Assembly: GCA_041648305.1 (NCBI GenBank) | Contig: JBAZPI010000020.1 | Coordinates: 1 to 17,772 of the forward strand | Source of the DNA: JABILX01 sp041648305 | GTDB lineage: Bacteria > Patescibacteriota > Gracilibacteria > UBA1369 > LOWO2-01-FULL-3 | Direction of reading: 5' to 3' | DNA length: 17,772 nt | Part shown: in pieces, positions 1 through 7,163 of the stretch | Layout of the letters: the number at the start of each line of letters is the position of its first letter | Position numbering within the stretch: position 1 is the stretch's first letter | Position numbers and translations under genes: made by a program | The notes under the pieces: model-generated | Database searches by the model: none | Seen by the model: only the letters and a program-made list of their open reading frames with translations | What the model was told of the DNA's origin: nothing

Positions 1-1
1 A

Positions 2-1777
2 GTAATCGCCCATTTTGAACACGCAAAGACTTTAAACACATACACAAACGTGCTGCAAAACCCATATGAAGGAATCACAGCCTTCATAAAAGTCGCAGAA
101 ACAGACCCAGGCGTTTGCGAAGCAACCATCAGCCCTGAACCAACAACAAAAATTAATCCTTCAATTAAGAAAAAAGTCCGAAAAGGAGAAATGACTTCAA
201 ATCCGGGCAACGACAAGTTCGACGACGAATGGGACAACTTAATCAACGTCTCGGCAAAAGATGTTGACGAGGACGGCGAAGTTTCCATGCCGAAGGACAG
301 TAAATTCGTAACATACAAAGTTGAATTCAAACCGGGTGAAGGGAAAGGCGTTTCATCTGCAGTAATCAAGGAAACCCTCTTCAATGACGGCGTCCTCGAA
401 GGCTCAAAAGATGGAGAACTCGTCTTCCAAGGAAATCTCTGGATAGAAGTAGCCTTCAAAAACTCAACAGATAAAAAATACTTCTACGAAGACGTAAAAG
501 ACGAAGAAGACAAAGACGACGTCCTGGAAATCTGCGACAACGACACTGTAGAAGTCTGCGTCACCGACCCCGATGGCAACGCCAACGACTACGAGGACAT
601 CGCCGACTCGTTCCAGGACGAAGATGAAGGACTGGTCTTCAACAACATAGAAGATGTAAAGAAAATAACAATTTTCTACGAACTTAAAAACGAAACAGCC
701 CTTGATCAAGAAATCTGCAGCGAGCTTGACGCCGAGAAGGACGGATGCGGTGAAGAATTCCCAAATGAAGCCGAATTCGAAGCGTACAAAGAAAATGACC
801 TCAAAGGAGATAAAGTCGGTGAAGGCGACGACGACGCCATAGTAATCGCGATCTGCCCATTTATTCTCACACGTGCGGGAGGCGACGTATTCTTCAGCAC
901 CGAACTCACATCAGGAATTGACGTAGCATATTGCTCAGAGCAAAAAAACATCGTCGGCCCGATCATCAAAGGCATTAAAAAAGAAGAACAAAAAACACCA
1001 AAAACAGGTATAGGAGATGTAGGCTCTCAGGCCTTCCTAACGACTCCCACACACGACATTTGTAAATATTCAAACGTCGAGGGAGCAACAGGAACAGACA
1101 GCGCATTCGATAACCCGCTCGAAAACTTCTCAAGCACAATCTGCGAAATGCAGGCGGAAGTAGCCAAAGAATGGCAGCAAGAATACATCGTAAAACAAAT
1201 CAATAAGAACATTTCTGCCCTATCGCTTTGGCACGAAACATTGATCACAAATCAATTCCCGCCATCAACAGATACAAATATCTACAGCTACACGGACAAA
1301 AACATCATAATCCCGGGCATGGTCGTAGAAACTCCGGCGGCGCAAACATACATCGTAAGAAACGGGGACCTTAACATCACAGGAAACATCACATACAAAA
1401 CCATAGACATGATAGGCCCGCTAAACCCAAAGGAGGTTCCTTCAGCCGCATTCATAGTCATCGACGGAAACATCATCATTGATCCGGCGGTAACAGTACT
1501 GGACGGAACATTTATAGCGATCGACACGGACAGTTCGGGCGCAGATGGTTCGGGCGACGGATTGATCAAATCATACGGATTCTCATACAATCAACTAACC
1601 ATAAATGGAATCCTTATCGGAAACGTAGCCGACCTATTCTCAAAACGAAGATATTCAGGAAGCGTCTCTCTCGACGAGGGCTCGGTAACAATCAAATTCA
1701 GCCAGAACTTCCTATTCAATACACCACCTGGACTTTCGCAATTACTTGATCTGACGCAACTTAGAGGAGCGTTCTAG
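2..1777 (+). CDS. Large acidic, cysteine-containing surface protein, 3' part only
   Basis: The reading frame is open from base 2, so the true start lies left of the window; a GTG at 50 is an internal codon, not a convincing start. The visible 591 residues have three parts. The first ~300 are very acidic, with many Asp/Glu runs. A middle part carries several of the roughly nine cysteines, including ICPF, YCSEQ, ICKYSN and ICEMQ. The last ~140 residues (from about 450) are a Gly/Asn/Ile/Val-rich stretch with short repeating hydrophobic strands (for example IVRNGDLNITGNI and FIVIDGNIIIDPAV), which looks like a beta-helix or stacked-strand fold ending near LFNTPPGLSQLL. No transmembrane anchor is visible in this part. 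I do not recognise a characterised family; large hypothetical proteins with similar tails occur in Patescibacteria. A secreted or surface role with disulfides is inferred from composition only. The gene is followed directly by the repeat array. Confidence 0.7.
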   Translation, partial: VIAHFEHAKTLNTYTNVLQNPYEGITAFIKVAETDPGVCEATISPEPTTKINPSIKKKVRKGEMTSNPGNDKFDDEWDNLINVSAKDVDEDGEVSMPKDSKFVTYKVEFKPGEGKGVSSAVIKETLFNDGVLEGSKDGELVFQGNLWIEVAFKNSTDKKYFYEDVKDEEDKDDVLEICDNDTVEVCVTDPDGNANDYEDIADSFQDEDEGLVFNNIEDVKKITIFYELKNETALDQEICSELDAEKDGCGEEFPNEAEFEAYKENDLKGDKVGEGDDDAIVIAICPFILTRAGGDVFFSTELTSGIDVAYCSEQKNIVGPIIKGIKKEEQKTPKTGIGDVGSQAFLTTPTHDICKYSNVEGATGTDSAFDNPLENFSSTICEMQAEVAKEWQQEYIVKQINKNISALSLWHETLITNQFPPSTDTNIYSYTDKNIIIPGMVVETPAAQTYIVRNGDLNITGNITYKTIDMIGPLNPKEVPSAAFIVIDGNIIIDPAVTVLDGTFIAIDTDSSGADGSGDGLIKSYGFSYNQLTINGILIGNVADLFSKRRYSGSVSLDEGSVTIKFSQNFLFNTPPGLSQLLDLTQLRGAF

Positions 1778-1791
1778 CTGGGAAGTCTCCT

Positions 1792-1851
1792 GGGAGCTCG
1801 GGGGTTTCCCCGGGGGTTCGGGGGTTTCCCCGGGAGCTCGGGGGTTTCCCC
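1792..1851. repeat. Three tandem 20-bp GC-rich repeats
   Basis: Three head-to-tail copies of GGGAGCTCGGGGGTTTCCCC lie at 1792-1811, 1812-1831 (three differences: GGGGGTTCG replaces GGGAGCTCG) and 1832-1851. Each contains one half of the TTTCCCCGGGGAAA palindrome found in the adjoining array, so this looks like a local slippage expansion of the array's left edge. It starts 15 bp after the stop codon of the surface protein gene. Confidence 0.85.
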
Positions 1852-2044
1852 GGGGAAAATTTTACAGGTTGGAGTTTACAGGTTGGGCCGTTTCCCCGGG
1901 GAAAAAGCACCAGATTTCCCCGGGGAAAATTTTACAGGTTGGAGTTTACAGGTTGGGCCGTTTCCCCGGGGAAAAAGCACCAGATTTTCCCGGGGAAAAT
2001 TTTACAGATTAGCGTTTACAGGTTAAACCGTTTCCTCGGGAAAA
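1845..2044 (+). repeat. Palindromic repeat array A (70-bp unit, about 2.9 copies)
   Basis: The palindrome TTTCCCCGGGGAAA or a close variant starts at 1845, 1891, 1915, 1961, 1985 and 2031, giving alternating spacings of 46 and 24 bp and so a 70-bp unit. The 32-nt gap of the long interval holds two direct copies of TTTACAGGTT (1861 and 1875 in the first unit). The 10-nt short gap is AAGCACCAGA. The first two units are nearly identical; the third is diverged (TTTACAGATT, and TTTCCTCGGGAAAA at the end). Neighbouring palindromes 24 bp apart could pair as a 14-bp stem with a 10-nt loop, followed by AAAATTTT, so a terminator-like hairpin in RNA is possible. The array separates the surface protein gene from holA. 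Related copies lie at 7034-7106 and 13741-13894. A short ORF reading through it is a by-product of the repeat. Confidence 0.9.
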
Positions 2045-2120
2045 TCCCGCCCAGAACCCCGCCAAATCCAGTCCCACAGAAAATCAGCCCTTTTGCCTTT
2101 TCGCCACCAGCCAGAACTGC

Positions 2121-2133
2121 TATAATCCGCTTC
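2121..2133 (+). promoter_or_regulatory. holA promoter, extended -10, predicted leaderless start
   Basis: TGCTATAAT (TATAAT at 2121-2126) is a consensus extended -10. Standard spacing puts transcription start near 2133, 3 nt before the ATG at 2136. No good -35 is seen at 16-18 bp, which is tolerable for an extended -10. Confidence 0.65.
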
Positions 2134-2135
2134 CA

Positions 2136-3122
2136 ATGAAAAGCAATATCTACTTTTTCTACGGCGAAGACACCTATTCAATCTCCAAAAAAATTAAATT
2201 TTGGACAGATCAGTTTGAGCAAAAACACGGAGGCGACACAAATATCGAAACAATCGAGGGAAAAGAACTTGATCCAAAGAAATTTGGCACAAATCTTCAG
2301 GCAATGCCGTTCCTAGCCGAAAAACGCCTCGTAATAGTGAGAGATTTTCTCTCAAACGCAAAAACGGACGATCAAAAAATAGTCGCAGAAATCCTCGACA
2401 AAGAAATTCCGGACTTCTGCGTCTTAGTCTTCTCCGAGACCTCAATACCGGATAAACGAACAAGCCTTTTCAAACTCCTCAACAAAATCGCAAAAGTCGA
2501 GGAATTTCAGTCCCTCCCACCACCGCAACTCATTAACTGGGTCATGGACGAAACAGCCAAAAGAGAAGGGCAAATAGGACGCATCGAAGCGGATTTCCTT
2601 GCTCAAAGAGTCGGCCCGAATCTTTGGCAACTTTCAAACGAAATCGACAAACTGATAAGCGCGACAACAAAATCTTCCCCCATCACCAAACGCCTGATAG
2701 AAGATTTGGTAACTCCTTCTCTCTCAAGCTCAATTTTCCGCCTGACAGATTCAATTGCAACAAAAAACCGCAAAGGCTCACTCCAAGTTTTCAAAACTCT
2801 AGTCGACAGCGGCGAAGATTTAATGATGATTTTCTACATGCTCGTCCGCCATTTCCGAATTCTCATCCAAGCCCATTTCTTAGTAAACGAAGGCAACGAT
2901 CCGACCTCAATCGCAAGAAAATTAAAACAGCACCCATACGTCGCAACCACCGCCTCAAACCAAAGCAAAAATTTCACACGCGAACAGCTCAAAAAAATCT
3001 ACGAGCAACTTTTAGAAATCGATAAAAGCTTCAAAACAGGCCGTATCAAAATCACCGCCGATGACAATCGTGAACTACTCCTGGAAATAGAGAGATTCAT
3101 CATTAATACCTGCAACTTCTAG
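2136..3122 (+). CDS. holA: DNA polymerase III delta subunit (clamp loader)
   Basis: HolA is the delta subunit of the DNA polymerase III clamp loader. It opens the beta sliding clamp so that it can be loaded on primed DNA. The 328-residue product is of normal length. It begins with the family's N-terminal strand and loop (IYFFYGEDTYSI), continues with a Rossmann-like region containing FLAEKRLVIVRDF, and has the C-terminal helical collar with SLSSSIFRLTDSIATKNRKGSL and a MIFYMLVRHFRILIQA segment. As in other delta subunits there is no Walker A motif. The ATG at 2136 matches the family start and is preceded by a -10 box so close that the transcript should be leaderless; no Shine-Dalgarno sequence is present. 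The gene ends 6 bp before the convergent glutamine synthetase stop, with no terminator between them. Confidence 0.88.
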   Translation: MKSNIYFFYGEDTYSISKKIKFWTDQFEQKHGGDTNIETIEGKELDPKKFGTNLQAMPFLAEKRLVIVRDFLSNAKTDDQKIVAEILDKEIPDFCVLVFSETSIPDKRTSLFKLLNKIAKVEEFQSLPPPQLINWVMDETAKREGQIGRIEADFLAQRVGPNLWQLSNEIDKLISATTKSSPITKRLIEDLVTPSLSSSIFRLTDSIATKNRKGSLQVFKTLVDSGEDLMMIFYMLVRHFRILIQAHFLVNEGNDPTSIARKLKQHPYVATTASNQSKNFTREQLKKIYEQLLEIDKSFKTGRIKITADDNRELLLEIERFIINTCNF

Positions 3123-3128
3123 AAATCT

Positions 3129-4535
3129 CTAGTAAAAAGCCAGATATCTGTCTCTTTCCCACTCCGAAACATGTTGCTTATACTCACCCCACTCCCTAAG
3201 TTTCGCATCCCTAAACGCCGCATAAGTATGCTCGCCAAGCGCATCTCTTATAACCTTGTCTTTCTCCAAGAATTCCAACGCATTTCTTAAACTCGTAGGC
3301 AGATGCCCTATCCCCATTTCCACAAGTTTTTGTGGTGGCAAATCAAATATATCTTCCTTTGTCGGAGGCGGCGGATCCAGTTTCTTTTCAATTCCATCCA
3401 ATCCGGCAGCCAACATCACAGCAAAAGCAAGATATGGATTACACATCGGATCCGGAGACCTCAACTCTATTCTGGTTGCATCCGGCACTTTTGCCTTGGG
3501 AACTCTAATTAAAACAGATCTATTTGAAGGTCCCCAAGCAATATTTACAGGAGCCTCAAACCCAGGAATAATTCTCCTGTAGGAATTCACAGTTGGATTC
3601 GCAACAGCAGTGATAGCATTGATGTGCTCCAAAATTCCCGCAATAAACTGCTTTGCTAAAACAGAGAGTTTGTCTGGCGCTCCTTCATCATAAAATAAAT
3701 TTTTGCCGTCCTCAGCGCCAGACAAGCTCATATTGGTATGCATCCCCGATCCATTCACCCCGGCAACCGGCTTCGCCATGAAAGTAGCGTGACATCCCTG
3801 CTCAGCGGCAACGGCCTTAACGACATCACGGAAAAGCACAACATTATCAGCCTGACTCAAAGCTCCAGCGCAAGCAAAATTAATTTCATGCTGGTTATGC
3901 GCAACCTCCGGATGAGCCGCCTCAACATCCAAACCAACCGCTTGAAGCTTCAACATCATCTCGGTTCTAACATCGGGAACTTTGCCGGATTGATGCAGAT
4001 AATAATATCCATTACTTTCCGAAGCAGCCACAGGATCCCCTTTTTCATCACGCGGAAAAACGAAAAATTCAATTTCCGGAGACAAAACGAAGTTATAGCC
4101 CATTCCAGCAGCTCTCTCAATTTGTTTCCTCAAAATACGTCTCGGATCCCCTTCGAAACTAGTTCCATCAGCATCCAAAACATCAGCAACAACCCTTCCC
4201 AAAGTACGACCGTTCGAATTCTTCCACGGAAAAACAAGAGCAGTGGATAAATCAGGTCGCAACCACATATCGCTTTCATTTACTTCACGTCCAAACCCCT
4301 TTATCGAAGATCCGTCAATCCCGGCATTATCTTTGACCGCGGAAATTATCTGCCTCCCGGGCACCGGCAACGAAAGCGATCTCCCATCAACATCACTGCA
4401 ATGGATCTCGACCAAATCTGCCCTAGCAAGTTCAAGAACTCTACGGGAGTATTCATTAGACAAACCCAACCCATCAACTTCCTTTTGCAAAACATCCGTA
4501 CCGCCCCCCACACCACCCCCTGAAGTTTCTGCCAT
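3129..4535 (-). CDS. glnA: Glutamine synthetase, class I (alpha-type)
   Basis: Glutamine synthetase joins ammonia to glutamate using ATP and acts in the cytoplasm as a dodecamer. The 468-residue protein has the whole GSI motif set: IDGSS (73-77), metal-binding PEIEFF (153-158), HNQHEI (213-218), the ATP-binding KPVAGVNGSGMHTNMSL (255-271, with His266), NSYRR (317-321) and ELRSPDP (357-363, with Glu357). The tyrosine that is adenylylated in GSI-beta enzymes is replaced by phenylalanine (IFDLPP, Phe397), so control by adenylylation is not expected and this is an alpha-type enzyme. The N-terminus carries a Gly-rich extension of about 20 residues. It is the last gene of the minus-strand cluster, 17 nt after the unknown 151-residue gene, and its ATG has an A/T-rich leader without a Shine-Dalgarno. 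Its product is the amide donor used by GatCAB, encoded just upstream. Confidence 0.95.
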   Translation of the reverse strand: MAETSGGGVGGGTDVLQKEVDGLGLSNEYSRRVLELARADLVEIHCSDVDGRSLSLPVPGRQIISAVKDNAGIDGSSIKGFGREVNESDMWLRPDLSTALVFPWKNSNGRTLGRVVADVLDADGTSFEGDPRRILRKQIERAAGMGYNFVLSPEIEFFVFPRDEKGDPVAASESNGYYYLHQSGKVPDVRTEMMLKLQAVGLDVEAAHPEVAHNQHEINFACAGALSQADNVVLFRDVVKAVAAEQGCHATFMAKPVAGVNGSGMHTNMSLSGAEDGKNLFYDEGAPDKLSVLAKQFIAGILEHINAITAVANPTVNSYRRIIPGFEAPVNIAWGPSNRSVLIRVPKAKVPDATRIELRSPDPMCNPYLAFAVMLAAGLDGIEKKLDPPPPTKEDIFDLPPQKLVEMGIGHLPTSLRNALEFLEKDKVIRDALGEHTYAAFRDAKLREWGEYKQHVSEWERDRYLAFY

Positions 4536-4552
4536 ATTTTTTGATTAAAAAT

Positions 4553-5008
4553 TCAAACCGAACACCCCCAATCAGGACTTATTCGAACAGTAACCCTATC
4601 AACTCCCGCATCCCTTTCAAACACCGCACTGGCCGTATCCAACACTTTTATCAAAACACCAATAACCTTAGACTTAATATCGCCAGATGTCCGGAAAGGA
4701 CCAACTTCAACAGATTCTTCCCCACCAGTAACTTCAAGTTTAAAAGTATTGATAATCCTCAACGAACTCAAAAGTCTATCAGAAAGTTCATTTACAAAAT
4801 CAAGATCATCTTTGGTAGCGGCCAAAACTTCCTTCAAACCAGCAACACACTCTCTCCTGACCCCATTAACAACAAAAGAAACACCCTCTCCTTTACGACA
4901 AGGCCCACATTCAAACACAGGCACTTCAACAACTCCAGTATTAACTTTGAAAGCAATTCCACCAGCAGACACCATAGGTTCATTTTCAGCTTGTTTCGCT
5001 TTCACCAT
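4553..5008 (-). CDS. Unknown 151-residue protein with a CxxC motif
   Basis: I do not recognise this gene. The 151-residue product has no signal peptide or membrane segment, so it is probably cytoplasmic. It contains FECGPCRKGEG, a Cys-Gly-Pro-Cys pair that could bind metal or act in redox. A third cysteine (RREC) lies shortly after and a fourth (WGCSV) at the extreme C-terminus. The central region (EVLAATKDDLDFVNELSDRL) looks helical. It sits between gatA (140 nt upstream, across an inverted repeat) and glnA (17 nt downstream), so it is probably co-transcribed with glnA. A link to nitrogen metabolism is only suggested by position. No clear promoter or Shine-Dalgarno was found; the region just before the ATG is a T-rich run. 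Confidence 0.7.
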   Translation of the reverse strand: MVKAKQAENEPMVSAGGIAFKVNTGVVEVPVFECGPCRKGEGVSFVVNGVRRECVAGLKEVLAATKDDLDFVNELSDRLLSSLRIINTFKLEVTGGEESVEVGPFRTSGDIKSKVIGVLIKVLDTASAVFERDAGVDRVTVRISPDWGCSV

Positions 5009-5083
5009 AAAAAGCTAAGTTAAAAAATACAAACAGGTAGCTATTTAACTACATGGATAGCAAATCAGTCAAGATCAAACCAC

Positions 5084-5147
5084 GTGAATTGCGAAATTTT
5101 GATCTGTTGTCTAGCAGACCATTGACCTGTCCAATTTCGCAATTCAC
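5084..5147. repeat. Perfect 15-bp inverted repeat after gatA
   Basis: GTGAATTGCGAAATT (5084-5098) and its exact reverse complement AATTTCGCAATTCAC (5133-5147) flank a 34-nt loop that itself holds a small GTCT-AGC-AGAC hairpin. A second, overlapping inverted pair is AGATCAAA (5072-5079) with TTTGATCT (5098-5105). The right arm ends 1 bp before the gatA stop codon. No T-run follows on either strand, so this is not a textbook intrinsic terminator; an RNA-stabilising hairpin or a miniature inserted element are alternatives. Confidence 0.8.
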
Positions 5148-5148
5148 A

Positions 5149-6585
5149 TCACACCCTCTCCCCCACCTGTAAACAAAGTCCTTCTTTGAATTGCGGAGCG
5201 ATAATCTGCAAACCAATCGGCAAACCGCCAGTCGAAACGCCGCAAGGACAAGCCAATGAAGGCAATCCAGCCGCATTCGCCGGGATAGTTAAAGCATCGG
5301 CGGTATACATCGCCAAAAGATCATTAACCTTTTCCCCTACTCCGAAAGCCGGAAACGGCGATACAGGCCCGATCAAAACATCAACTTTCTTAAAAGCCCG
5401 CGCAAAATCCTCAATAATTTTCGTCCTAACCTTCATCGCTTTCTTGTAATACGCATCGATATACCCGGCCGACAAAACATACGTTCCAATCATGATACGA
5501 CGCTTAATTTCATCCCCAAAAGCCTCTCCACGTACCACAAAATATTGATCAACCAGATCTTTAATTTTCCCTGAAGCTTCTTTAGACGCTTTCTTCCCAA
5601 ACCTTATCCCATCGTACCTCTCAAGATTCGCAGAAAGCTCAGCCGGCATAGAAATATAATAAACGGCCACAGCATACTTGGTCATCGGAAGCGAAACTTC
5701 AACCACTTTCGCACCTTCCCTCTCAAGCCGCCCAACAGCAGCCATCACAATTTCCCGCGTCTCCTTCTCCACACCTTCTCCAAAATACTCCTTTGGAAGA
5801 CCAATCTTGAGCCCCTTCACACCCTTCCCCAACACCTTCGTATAATCCGGCACTTCGACATCCGGAGTCGTCATATCTCGTCGGTCATGGCCCGCAATTT
5901 CGCGAAGAATTAAAGCAATATCCTCCACACTACGGGCGAAAGGCCCAATTGTATCCCAACTCGACGCCATCGCGGTCACTCCACTCCTGCTAACCCGTCC
6001 ATAAGTTACTTTCAGCCCATACGTCCCGCAGAAACTCGCGGGCTGACGAATTGACCCACCGGTATCCGTTCCCAAAGCATAAATACACATATTATCGGCA
6101 ACCGCGGCGGCGCTGCCTCCACTCGAGCCACCGGCAACCTTGCTTAGATTACGCGGATTCTTCGTAACCCCAAAGCAGCTATGCTCCGTAGACGCGCCGC
6201 ACGCAAATTCATCCATATTTGTCTTCCCCACCATCACCATGCCAGAAGCACGCAGCCTTTCCACAACAGTCGCATCATACGGCGGAACATAATCCCTTAA
6301 TCCCGGCGAACAACAGGTTGTCCTGACCCCTTTCGTATTGAAAATATCTTTCAAACCGACGGGCACTCCTTTCAAAACCGAGTCGCTTTTCGCGAAACCT
6401 TCCTTATCAATCCCACGCGCGCACGCCAAAGCCTCCTTAGAATCAACCAAAACAAACGCATTCACGTCCTTGTTTCGCGCCTCGACCCGTTCCAAACACG
6501 CCTTCGTCACTTCTTCGCTCGAAAACTTCTTGGCTCGGAGGCCGTCCGCAACCTTCCTAACTGTAAGTTCATTCAAACTCGCCAT
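5149..6585 (-). CDS. gatA: Glutamyl-tRNA(Gln)/aspartyl-tRNA(Asn) amidotransferase subunit A
   Basis: GatA is the glutaminase subunit of GatCAB. It frees ammonia from glutamine so that GatB can amidate Glu-tRNA(Gln) or Asp-tRNA(Asn). The 478-residue protein belongs to the amidase-signature family and has the full catalytic triad in the expected places: Lys79 in VGLKD, Ser154 in AGGSSGGSAAA and Ser178 in GTDTGGSIRQPASFCG. It starts 13 nt after the gatC stop, without a Shine-Dalgarno, so it is translated from the gatC transcript. The C-terminus stops early, at GLQIIAPQFKEGLCLQVGERV, roughly 10-20 residues short of usual homologues, which continue with a further helix. A perfect inverted repeat begins 1 bp after the TGA, so the tail may have been clipped by an insertion. 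gatB is not in the window. Confidence 0.95.
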   Translation of the reverse strand: MASLNELTVRKVADGLRAKKFSSEEVTKACLERVEARNKDVNAFVLVDSKEALACARGIDKEGFAKSDSVLKGVPVGLKDIFNTKGVRTTCCSPGLRDYVPPYDATVVERLRASGMVMVGKTNMDEFACGASTEHSCFGVTKNPRNLSKVAGGSSGGSAAAVADNMCIYALGTDTGGSIRQPASFCGTYGLKVTYGRVSRSGVTAMASSWDTIGPFARSVEDIALILREIAGHDRRDMTTPDVEVPDYTKVLGKGVKGLKIGLPKEYFGEGVEKETREIVMAAVGRLEREGAKVVEVSLPMTKYAVAVYYISMPAELSANLERYDGIRFGKKASKEASGKIKDLVDQYFVVRGEAFGDEIKRRIMIGTYVLSAGYIDAYYKKAMKVRTKIIEDFARAFKKVDVLIGPVSPFPAFGVGEKVNDLLAMYTADALTIPANAAGLPSLACPCGVSTGGLPIGLQIIAPQFKEGLCLQVGERV

Positions 6586-6598
6586 ATCATAAACAAAG

Positions 6599-6946
6599 TT
6601 ATTGTTTTTTTATCGCCGCCTTCACCAAAATCTGATTGGATTCGACCGGCAGCTCGGAAGCACCGAGCAAATCTTCACGCAGCGCGACCGCAGGCCGGCA
6701 CCTCACCCCAGCCCCAGCCACCGAGCCGTCAAAAGTCCAAGACAAAACCTCGTCCTTCTCCTTCACATTCTCCAAACCCGTTACCTGCGAAGTCTCGGCA
6801 ACATTCGAAGTATCAACCTCCTCCAAAATCTCCATATATTCAAAAACAGCCGAAAGCTGTCCGCTGAATTTCCCGACCTCCTTGTCGGTTAGCCCAAGAC
6901 GGGCAAGATTTGCAACATGCCTGACTGTCTCCTTGGAAATTTTCAT
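6599..6946 (-). CDS. gatC: Glutamyl-tRNA(Gln)/aspartyl-tRNA(Asn) amidotransferase subunit C
   Basis: GatC is the small subunit that wraps around GatA and GatB and stabilises the complex. The 115-residue protein opens with the family hallmark: MKISKETVRHVANLARLGLTDKEV, followed by the helix FSGQLSAVFEYMEILEEVDTSNV. The middle of the usual tail is replaced by a diverged stretch before RPAVALREDLL, which matches the LREDxV motif. It is slightly longer than typical GatC (about 95-100). It is the first gene of the minus-strand cluster and lies 13 nt before gatA. Its promoter is near consensus and ends so close to the ATG that the transcript should be leaderless. Confidence 0.9.
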   Translation of the reverse strand: MKISKETVRHVANLARLGLTDKEVGKFSGQLSAVFEYMEILEEVDTSNVAETSQVTGLENVKEKDEVLSWTFDGSVAGAGVRCRPAVALREDLLGASELPVESNQILVKAAIKKQ

Positions 6947-6947
6947 C

Positions 6948-6983
6948 GAGGCGAATTCTACACCAGAAGCAGACGGAGTTCAA
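6948..6983 (-). promoter_or_regulatory. gatC promoter, near consensus, leaderless
   Basis: On the minus strand TTGAAC (6978-6983) and TAGAAT (6955-6960) are separated by exactly 17 bp. The predicted transcription start is near 6948, 2 nt before the ATG whose A is 6946. No room remains for a ribosome binding site. Confidence 0.8.
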
Positions 6984-7033
6984 TAAATCTAGGTACGTAA
7001 AAAATCATGACTTTCCAGCGGGAGAAGCCAAAC

Positions 7034-7106
7034 TTTTCCCCGGGGAAACGGCCCAACCTGTAAACCCCAACCTGTAAACTTTTCCCCGGGGAAATCCCAG
7101 GGAAAC
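7034..7106 (-). repeat. Palindromic repeat copy B (one unit, reverse orientation)
   Basis: TTTCCCCGGGGAAA occurs at 7035-7048 and 7081-7094, again 46 bp apart, with two ACCTGTAAA copies between them (reverse complement of the TTTACAGGTT pair in array A). A decayed palindrome, CCCAGGGAAAC, follows at 7096-7106 and the same string also occurs at 13741 in array C. This copy lies between the divergent gatC and 7164 promoters and is oriented like array A relative to gatC. Confidence 0.88.
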
Positions 7107-7150
7107 CCAAATCCACGCCCCGCTACACTTCCAAAAATCCCTTCTTCCTG

Positions 7151-7163
7151 TATAATCCCACCG
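7151..7163 (+). promoter_or_regulatory. Promoter of the 7164 gene, leaderless
   Basis: TATAAT at 7151-7156 places transcription start near 7163, one nucleotide before the ATG at 7164. No clear -35 hexamer is visible. Confidence 0.6.

Noticed and set aside
50..52. GTG at 50 as the start of the first gene
   Set aside because: The frame continues open to base 2 with no stop, so the gene most likely begins left of the window.
1845..2044. CRISPR array
   Set aside because: The spacers between palindromes are themselves repeated and of only two lengths (32 and 10 nt); no unique spacers and no cas genes.
1939..2139. 66-residue ORF through repeat array A (+)
   Set aside because: It reads repeat units only; similar repeat-derived ORFs appear at 6989-7327 and 13721-13915 on the other strand, which shows they are by-products of the repeat.
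3738..4250. 170-residue ORF opposite glnA
   Set aside because: It lies wholly antisense to a well-conserved glutamine synthetase and has no recognisable domain.
5084..5147. Intrinsic terminator after gatA
   Set aside because: The inverted repeat has a 34-nt loop and no T-run on the transcribed side.
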